Shown here: piece by piece, positions 1 through 3,977 of the stretch
How the letters are laid out: each line of letters begins with the position of its first letter
Position numbering within the stretch: position 1 is the first letter of the stretch
DNA from: Thermoplasmata archaeon
GTDB taxonomy: Archaea; Thermoplasmatota; DAOVMN01
Assembly (NCBI GenBank): GCA_030630685.1
Contig: DAOVMN010000165.1
Location: 1-5,724 of the forward strand
Direction of reading: 5' to 3'
Length of the DNA stretch: 5,724 bases
Notes under the pieces: model-generated
Told to the model about the DNA's origin: nothing
What the model saw: the letters and a program-made list of their open reading frames with translations, nothing else
The model's database searches: none
Translations under genes and position numbers: made by a program

Positions 1-714
1 AAGCTCATCCGAATCGGCCAGGGTCTTGACTGTAATGTGACTTGGTCCCTTGCCGAGCAGATTCCGGAGGGCGTCCTCTACCACCACACGACCCTGGTCG
101 AGCATCACCACCCTGTCGCATATCTGCTCCACGTCATGAAGAAGATGGGTGGAGAGGATGAAATTCGTATGACCCTGTTCGGCCATTGCCTGGAGTGCGG
201 AAAGCAGCTCGTTCCGTGCCATGGGGTCGAGGCCGGAGGTGGGCTCATCCATGAAGACGATATCCGGGTCATGGACGATGGCCTGGGCAAGCTTTACCTT
301 CTGTTTCATTCCACCGGAGTAGGTACCGATGAGCCGGTACCTCTCATCCCTCATGTTCAGGTAGTAAAGGACCTCATGGGTTCGCTCCATGGCCCTTGAT
401 GGTGACATGCCGGAAAGCCTTCCCATGATAGAAACGAACTCCACGGCGTTCATATCGTCCGGAAGGCAGTCGTGCTCCGGCATGTAGCCAATTCTTTTCC
501 TTATCTCGATCCCCTGGTGCTGGATGTCCAATCCCAGTACCCTTCCGGTGCCCGAGTTGGGGGGGATGAGGCCGAGCAGGATCTTGAGGAGCGTGGATTT
601 TCCTGCCCCATTGGGTCCGAGAAGGGCAATCCTTCCTTCCGGTATCTTCACACTGATATCATTCAGTGCAACGACTTCCTTAAACTGCTTGGTAATGTGG
701 TCGATCTCTATCAA
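1..714 (-). CDS. ABC transporter ATP-binding protein (ABC-2/CcmA-like), C-terminus cut by window edge
   Basis: The 238 visible codons encode the nucleotide-binding subunit of an ABC transporter, which hydrolyses ATP on the cytoplasmic face of a membrane permease. Seen directly: Walker A GPNGAGKST at residues 33-41, a Q-loop region GYMPEHD (77-82) with Glu where Gln is usual, signature YSGGMKQ (132-138), Walker B IVFMDEP (152-158), D-loop SGLD (160-163) and switch His190 in STHLL. The order and spacing are canonical. The start is a TTG at 712-714 (protein begins MIEIDHITKQF), chosen because an SD-like GAGGT at 723-727 lies 8 nt upstream, a TATA box lies further up, and homology begins at once. 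The reading frame is open to base 1, so about 60-80 C-terminal residues are missing. The substrate is unknown; drug or copper/NosF-type exporters and ABC-2 exporters share this architecture. A permease gene would be expected just outside the left edge. Confidence 0.95.
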   Translation of the reverse strand, partial: MIEIDHITKQFKEVVALNDISVKIPEGRIALLGPNGAGKSTLLKILLGLIPPNSGTGRVLGLDIQHQGIEIRKRIGYMPEHDCLPDDMNAVEFVSIMGRLSGMSPSRAMERTHEVLYYLNMRDERYRLIGTYSGGMKQKVKLAQAIVHDPDIVFMDEPTSGLDPMARNELLSALQAMAEQGHTNFILSTHLLHDVEQICDRVVMLDQGRVVVEDALRNLLGKGPSHITVKTLADSDEL

Positions 715-745
715 GGATGGATACCTCGTTTTCCAGATTCTGGGC

Positions 746-756
746 TTTTATATAAA
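746..756 (-). promoter_or_regulatory. TATA box for the ABC ATPase gene
   Basis: On the minus strand the sequence reads TTTATATAAAA, a near-ideal archaeal TATA element. Its centre (about 751) predicts transcription start near 725-728, just ahead of the GAGGT ribosome-binding site (723-727) and the TTG start at 714. The leader would therefore be only about 10-14 nt. It separates the ABC gene's transcription from the hairpin-rich region upstream. The core is nearly symmetrical, so direction is inferred from the gene downstream. Confidence 0.7.
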
Positions 757-850
757 AAGATTTGCTTCCATGTTCGGATAAGATGGGATTATGTGATAAA
801 TTAGCGAGTAAGATGAAAGGCATGAGGAAATCTTTGATTTCCGATTGCCG

Positions 851-871
851 GATGAGTGCGAAGCACTCGTC
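851..871. repeat. strongest GAA-triloop hairpin in the array
   Basis: Left arm GATGAGTGC (851-859), loop GAA (860-862), right arm GCACTCGTC (863-871): nine pairs with a single T-G wobble. It contains GCGAAGC at its apex. Its right arm also takes part in an overlapping CGTCAAGACG dyad (868-877), so two alternative folds compete here. Confidence 0.75.
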
Positions 872-924
872 AAGACGGGAAGCACGAAGTGCCGAGGGCT
901 GTTTGGGGACGAAGTCCTCGATAA

Positions 925-963
925 AGCATTCCTCTTATCATCCAAGGGTCAATTTGGAATGCT
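925..963. repeat. 8-bp inverted repeat with 23-nt loop
   Basis: AGCATTCC (925-932) pairs perfectly with GGAATGCT (956-963). It separates the left cluster of GAA hairpins (851-921) from the right cluster (1012-1034). The loop contains no further dyad that I can see. Confidence 0.6.
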
Positions 964-1035
964 CGCTATTAGAGAAAAAAGAGGGATTTCAGGGATTTAT
1001 AGAGGACAAGTCCCGAAGGGCAGGGGCGAAGCCCG

Positions 1036-1049
1036 CAGCATATATGCTG
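1036..1049. repeat. perfect 14-base palindrome CAGCATATATGCTG
   Basis: CAGCATATATGCTG is fully self-complementary, so it has no natural hairpin loop and looks more like a dimeric protein-binding site or a cruciform core than the neighbouring GAA hairpins. Its centre, CATATATG, is also TATA-like, but no start codon sits at the expected distance on either strand. Confidence 0.6.
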
Positions 1050-1172
1050 TGTTATACGCACCCGTTAGGGTCGGAGTGAGCAAAGCGAACGGAGAAGTCT
1101 CTAATTCTCCTGAACCACCAGGGTCTGGCGTAGTCTTCAATAACCCTTTCCGTTTCGTGAGGGGGAGTTCCA

Positions 1173-1859
1173 TCATTCAACATCCTTTTCTGCATATTTT
1201 TTTCCTATTCGCATTTGTCTTTTCTGCGTCAATTGAAGGTAATTATCGTTTGATACTAATGATTGACCTGTCTTCTTTTCTATTTCCTTTCTGGTGTTCC
1301 TGGCGATTGTACCGCCCTCAATGGCTGATTCCCTGCAATCCTCGAATCCCTCCGCATCTTTAGATATCGTGATGTCGGTAGTAGCTTTCTCGCCGATCAT
1401 GGTCAGTATAAATTCCCAGTCAGTCATGTGATCCCTTAAGTTCTGTGTCGGTTTTTCCACTCCTTTGAATTCCTTGTATTCCTTTACGGTCTTTCCGAAG
1501 GTCGCTTTAGTGATCTCGTTCGTAAGAATGGCAAAATCTCTTTGCTCCTCAACCCTCCTGCTCTTCCACTCGTCGGTAAGATCCTGCCTTATCGCAATCC
1601 CTCTGACCCTTTTTTCTATCCACTCCTTTGGATAACCCTTGAGCTCGTAGTATTCCCTTACCCGATCCTGAGCCAGTTCAGGGTTCTCGATCTCGTCTAT
1701 ACGTTCCTTCCCCACCTGCGCTAACCACTGCTTGAACGGTTCTGCTTTCTTGGACGGTATGGACTGTATAAGTCTGAAAGTGTTCTTTGTGTTTACGCAG
1801 TCGGTATAACGCATTTTTCCGTCTTTTGCCGACATTTTCAAACCGTGACAAATTGTCAC
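1173..1859 (-). CDS. BRO/DinD-like phage-type protein, N-terminally truncated (possible pseudogene)
   Basis: The 228-residue product matches from memory the central and C-terminal part of BRO-N/DinD-like proteins (phage antirepressor relatives, DNA-associated, common in prophages and mobile elements). Recognisable blocks: LKMSAKDGKMRYTD (7-20), RLIQSIPSKKAEPFKQWLAQ (29-48), RIDEIENPELAQDRVREYY (53-71), RGIAIRQDLTDEW (86-98), AILTNEITKATFG (110-122), NLRDHMTDWEF (140-150), then a basic tail with TRKEIEKKTGQ (189-199). Full-length relatives have roughly 60-70 more residues holding the start of the BRO-N fold. Here homology stops near residue 1; the frame is open only to a stop at 1983-1985 and its upstream codons do not resemble the family. 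The start used is GTG (1857-1859), with SD-like GGGAG 9 nt upstream; ATG at 1833-1835 is an alternative with no clear SD. The core remains uninterrupted, so it may be a recent truncation or a still-expressed short form. Confidence 0.85.
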   Translation of the reverse strand: MTICHGLKMSAKDGKMRYTDCVNTKNTFRLIQSIPSKKAEPFKQWLAQVGKERIDEIENPELAQDRVREYYELKGYPKEWIEKRVRGIAIRQDLTDEWKSRRVEEQRDFAILTNEITKATFGKTVKEYKEFKGVEKPTQNLRDHMTDWEFILTMIGEKATTDITISKDAEGFEDCRESAIEGGTIARNTRKEIEKKTGQSLVSNDNYLQLTQKRQMRIGKKYAEKDVE

Positions 1860-1860
1860 G
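1844..1860. repeat. 17-base inverted repeat at the BRO start/truncation point
   Basis: CGTGACAA (1844-1851) and TTGTCACG (1853-1860) are perfect 8-base arms around a single A. It overlaps the GTG start codon of the truncated BRO gene. It has the size and symmetry of a dimeric repressor operator, but it also encodes residues VTICH typical of the family, so the symmetry may be partly accidental. Confidence 0.55.
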
Positions 1861-1868
1861 AGTTGGAG

Positions 1869-1873
1869 CTCCC
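1869..1873 (-). promoter_or_regulatory. SD-like GGGAG ahead of the BRO GTG start
   Basis: GGGAG on the minus strand lies 9 nt before the GTG at 1857-1859. It favours GTG over the ATG at 1833-1835. It sits in a GGAGCTCC palindrome, so it could be coincidental. Confidence 0.35.
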
Positions 1874-2003
1874 GCAGGCACCGCGCCGTGACCGCCCCTT
1901 GCCTTCGGTTTGACGGGTATGATAAGAGGACCGGAACGAAATGAATAACATTCCACCAGCTTGAGTGCCGAGCTTGAACCTCTCAGGGGGACCACCAGGG
2001 AGA

Positions 2004-2014
2004 TTAATATAATT
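2004..2014 (-). promoter_or_regulatory. possible TATA box downstream of proS
   Basis: The minus strand reads AATTATATTAA immediately after the proS stop codon. A start about 25 nt on (near 1983) would give a leader of about 124 nt for the BRO gene. The element is AT-rich and TATA-like, but the long leader makes assignment uncertain; it could equally be AT-rich sequence around the proS 3' end. Confidence 0.3.
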
Positions 2015-2019
2015 TCTGC

Positions 2020-3426
2020 TCAGTAGGTCTTTGCTGCGAAGACAACAGTATCCGTCTTCTTCCTGCAGTGGATACATCTCCCGTGGTCCCGTTGCTCGGC
2101 ATAAGGTGTACCGAGGATGGTGAATTCGAGCCCTACCTCCACCTCCCGGGCGCATTCTTCTGCACCGCACCAGTGCATCTTGAGTATGCCTGTTTTTCCC
2201 TTGCCCTCTTCGATGGTACCGATCTCCGTTATCCCGGTAAAGATGCGCTCTTCCGCCTTCTTGAGGAGGCTGCGCTCAATGCCCTTCAGGTTTTCCTGGA
2301 TATGCAGCCAGAGAACCCCACGCTTCACAAATGCCTTTTTACCGGTGTCCCGCCGGACAACAACCACCTTCCTGTCCGCGATGTCCCTTGGCCCAAGCTC
2401 GATCCTCAGGGGCACTCCTTTCAGCTCCCAATCGTAGTATTTGGCCCCAGGACGCATGTCCCGGTCATCCAGATGAACCCGGTATCCCCGTCCCAGGAGC
2501 TTGTCCCGAAGCTGCTTTGCTTCGGCCATCACCATCTCCTGTTTGTCTTTCACCAGTATCGGAACGATCACAATCTGATAGGGAGCGATCGCGGGTGGGA
2601 AAACGATGCCCTTTTCATCACCGTGAACCCCGATCACCGCACCAAGGAGCCGCTCGGACATACCGTAGGTGGTCTGGTGTGCATATCGGTGTTCGCCGTG
2701 TTCGTCCTCGTACTTTATCTCATAAGGCACAGAGAAGTTGGTCTGATACTGGTGGATGGAGCCTAACTGCATTGTCTTTCCGTCGGGCATGAGGGTCTCT
2801 ATCCCGAGCGTGTAGTATGCTCCAGCGAACTTATCCCAGTCCGGGCGCTTGAGCACAAGGTATGGAATACAGAGCTTTGTGGCGAACCTGCGAAGTATCT
2901 CAAGGTCCTCTTTGATCTGTGCCTCGGCATCCTCGAGGTCCCGGTGTGCTGTGTGGGCCTCGAAGAAATGGATCTCACGTACCCGGATAAAGGATTTTGT
3001 CATCTTGGTCTCGTATCGGAAGACGTTCACGATCTGGAAAATCTTCAGCGGGAGGTCGGTGTGGGAGCGTATCCACAGGGAGAACATGGGGTACATGGCG
3101 GTCTCCGATGTTGGCCGCAGGAGCATCGGGACATCGAGCTTGTTCAAACCCCCATGGGTCACCCAGTACACCTCGCTATCGAAGCCCTTGATATGCTCTC
3201 CCTCCTTGGCGAACTCGGTCTTCGGGATGAGAAGCGGGAACCTCGCCTCATCGTGTCCCGTCCTCTCCATCTCCTCCCGAATAAGGTCATCGATCCTTTG
3301 TATGACTTTCAGGCCGTAGGGTCTCCAGACATTCATCCCCTTGATGGGGTAGCGCTTGTCGCTCAGCTCGGCCCGTTCGATGACATCGTTGTACCATTCG
3401 CTGAAGTTCGCTTTTTCCATGTTCAT
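2020..3426 (-). CDS. proS: prolyl-tRNA synthetase, archaeal/eukaryotic type
   Basis: Charges tRNA-Pro with proline using ATP in the cytoplasm. The 468 residues are about the usual archaeal length. Order: class II catalytic domain with the motif 1 region around GMNVWRPYG (30-38), the proline-binding RPTSET (104-109), motif 2 FRYETK...FIRVREIHFFEAH (136-158) and motif 3 GMSERLLGAVIGVHGD (255-270, Arg259); an anticodon-binding domain at about 284-380; and the archaeal-type C-terminal extension with Cys420, Cys425, Cys451 and Cys454 as likely zinc ligands, ending in a terminal Tyr (KTY) as in this subclass. No bacterial editing insertion is present. Two starts are possible: ATG at 3424-3426 (AGGAG 4 nt upstream, short) or ATG at 3418-3420 (AGGAG 10 nt, AAGG 6 nt upstream). 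The second fits the SD better, giving MEKANFSEWY. It follows the DUF2240-like gene by 13 nt, so the two probably share a transcript. Confidence 0.97.
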   Translation of the reverse strand: MNMEKANFSEWYNDVIERAELSDKRYPIKGMNVWRPYGLKVIQRIDDLIREEMERTGHDEARFPLLIPKTEFAKEGEHIKGFDSEVYWVTHGGLNKLDVPMLLRPTSETAMYPMFSLWIRSHTDLPLKIFQIVNVFRYETKMTKSFIRVREIHFFEAHTAHRDLEDAEAQIKEDLEILRRFATKLCIPYLVLKRPDWDKFAGAYYTLGIETLMPDGKTMQLGSIHQYQTNFSVPYEIKYEDEHGEHRYAHQTTYGMSERLLGAVIGVHGDEKGIVFPPAIAPYQIVIVPILVKDKQEMVMAEAKQLRDKLLGRGYRVHLDDRDMRPGAKYYDWELKGVPLRIELGPRDIADRKVVVVRRDTGKKAFVKRGVLWLHIQENLKGIERSLLKKAEERIFTGITEIGTIEEGKGKTGILKMHWCGAEECAREVEVGLEFTILGTPYAEQRDHGRCIHCRKKTDTVVFAAKTY

Positions 3427-3430
3427 CCTT

Positions 3431-3435
3431 CTCCT
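3431..3435 (-). promoter_or_regulatory. Shine-Dalgarno AGGAG for proS
   Basis: AGGAG on the minus strand sits inside the 13-nt gap after the DUF2240 stop. Spacing is 4 nt to the first ATG and 10 nt to the second; the adjoining AAGG (3427-3430) is 6 nt from the second. This favours the internal ATG at 3418-3420 as the real proS start. Confidence 0.6.
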
Positions 3436-3439
3436 GAAC

Positions 3440-3922
3440 TCAATCCTTTCTTAGGTACCTCTCCTTTAACTCGGTTTCGACATCCGGGATATACCGGAAA
3501 ATATCTGCCTCCATCCCGGAGAGCACTAACAGGGCTGCCACCTCTATGTCCGTACCCGTTTTCTCCTTGATCTCGTTCACACGCTTCATGAACTCCTGCC
3601 TGGATAGGTTGTATCTCGAGGTGGTCTCGTTGAATATCCTTGGAAAGATGTTTTCTTTCGGGTAGTGCTTCTCAAGCATCTCCTTTCCAGGGGAAAAATC
3701 CAGGGTTGGCTCGATTGCCCGGTAATTGAAGTTGGGCGTATAACTGTCCCCATCCCTGCGGATGAGCCTGAGTTCCTCTGCAAGGCTCACCAACTTCTTT
3801 GCGCTCGTGTGGTCGAACCAGTGGTAGTCCATGGATGCGACAAGGGCGATCTCCCGGGCTGTCAGGTGGTCCCTGCCTTTTCGCTTGAATATGATAGCCA
3901 AGGCGGTTCTGAGGTCGTCCAT
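3440..3922 (-). CDS. DUF2240-family archaeal protein with N-terminal winged-helix-like region
   Basis: A 160-residue soluble protein that I recognise as the archaeal DUF2240 family, of unknown function. Seen in the sequence: an N-terminal helical region (1-60) with MDDLRTALAIIFKRKG, LTAREIALVASMDYHWF (20-36) and LVSLAEELRLIRRDG, which looks like a winged helix-turn-helix; then a PTLDFSP segment (72-78) typical of the family; then a helical C-terminal part with NEIKEKTGTDIEVAALLVLSG (116-136). There is no signal peptide, membrane segment or cysteine cluster. A DNA- or RNA-binding role is inference only. It precedes proS by 13 nt, which suggests a link with translation or simple cotranscription. 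The ATG at 3920-3922 is chosen from family-like residues directly after it and the TATA spacing; no SD precedes it (pyrimidine-rich CCCTCCCTCACTCCC), in line with a leaderless message. Confidence 0.8.
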   Translation of the reverse strand: MDDLRTALAIIFKRKGRDHLTAREIALVASMDYHWFDHTSAKKLVSLAEELRLIRRDGDSYTPNFNYRAIEPTLDFSPGKEMLEKHYPKENIFPRIFNETTSRYNLSRQEFMKRVNEIKEKTGTDIEVAALLVLSGMEADIFRYIPDVETELKERYLRKD

Positions 3923-3942
3923 GCCGTGGGAGTGAGGGAGGG

Positions 3943-3952
3943 ATATTTATTT
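3943..3952 (-). promoter_or_regulatory. TATA box for a leaderless DUF2240-proS transcript
   Basis: The minus strand carries AAATAAATAT, preceded by a purine-rich GGAAAAC that could serve as a BRE. The centre is about 26 nt before the ATG at 3922, so the transcript should begin at or within a few bases of the start codon. The absence of an SD for this gene, against a clear SD for the internal proS gene, agrees with this. Confidence 0.6.
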
Positions 3953-3977
3953 GTTTTCCGTCTCCTACTTGGAGTGT

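Larger units (their letters stand above)
826..1110. repeat. array of short hairpins, five with a C-GAA-G triloop
   Basis: Successive perfect or near-perfect dyads, read on the plus strand: 826-842 (GGAAATC/GATTTCC, loop TTT); 851-871 (9-bp stem with one G-T pair, loop GAA); 882-892 (GCAC/GTGC, loop GAA); 903-921 (8-bp stem with G-T pairs, loop GAA); 925-963 (AGCATTCC/GGAATGCT, 23-nt loop); 1004-1013 (GGACAAGTCC); 1012-1020 (CCC/GGG, loop GAA); 1024-1034 (GGGC/GCCC, loop GAA); 1036-1049 (14-base palindrome); 1060-1071 (ACCC/GGGT, loop GTTA); 1091-1110 (GGAGAA/TTCTCC, 8-nt loop). All five GAA loops are closed by C-G and all lie on the plus strand. Two contain GCGAAGC (858-864 and 1026-1032), a heptamer known to form an exceptionally stable DNA mini-hairpin. 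The array could be a palindromic intergenic repeat, a structured RNA, or the end of a mobile element. The dyads are directly visible; any function is inference. Confidence 0.75.
715..1172. other. 458-base noncoding spacer rich in short inverted repeats
   Basis: No convincing gene on either strand. Plus-strand open frames starting near 762 and 845 run through the hairpins and translate to low-complexity, unrelated residues, and they continue antisense into the BRO gene, so I treat them as chance frames. The spacer holds the ABC promoter at its left end, at least ten small dyads between 826 and 1110, and a tandem AGGGATTT pair (982-989 and 991-998, 9-base period). No tRNA T-loop, CRISPR repeat or transposase fragment was seen. 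Bases 1111-1172 show nothing beyond one copy of a 10-base direct repeat at 1114-1123. Confidence 0.7.
1860..2019. other. 160-base spacer between proS stop and BRO start
   Basis: It holds a TATA-like AATTATATTAA just after the proS stop, a copy of ACCACCAGGG at 1991-2000, and the GGGAG SD-like site at 1869-1873. I translated all three minus frames and found nothing like the missing BRO N-terminus, so the lost part is not simply frameshifted here. No poly-T terminator follows proS. Confidence 0.5.

Noticed and set aside
559..565. Run of seven G (C on the coding strand) in the ABC gene as a phase-variation tract
   Set aside because: It encodes Pro-Pro in a conserved in-frame context and the tract is short; nothing suggests slippage.
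37..804. Plus-strand open frames opposite the ABC ATPase gene
   Set aside because: The minus strand carries all ABC motifs in correct order; the plus frames are antisense shadows.
982..998. Two AGGGATTT copies as a possible CRISPR-like or tandem repeat
   Set aside because: Only two 8-base copies one base apart, with no spacer structure or further units.
1020..1110. tRNA-like or snoRNA-like gene in the hairpin block
   Set aside because: No T-loop consensus, no cloverleaf spacing, no box C/D or H/ACA pattern could be made out.
762..1363. Plus-strand open frames (starts near 762 and 845) through the hairpin block
   Set aside because: Their residues simply translate the dyads, match no family I know, lack a promoter or SD with proper spacing, and the longer one continues antisense into the BRO gene.
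1678..2170. Minus-strand alternative frames spanning the BRO start and proS end
   Set aside because: They overlap well-supported genes out of frame, have biased Arg/Gly/Ser-rich composition, and show no BRO N-terminal or other recognisable motif.
2068..3570. Several long plus-strand open frames (up to about 230 codons) opposite proS
   Set aside because: The minus-strand frame is unmistakable proS; GC-rich codon third positions create long antisense frames.
3962..3974. CTCC/GGAG mini-stem between the surface-protein stop and the DUF2240 promoter as a terminator
   Set aside because: Only 4 bp and not followed by a T-run on the minus strand, so it does not qualify as a terminator.
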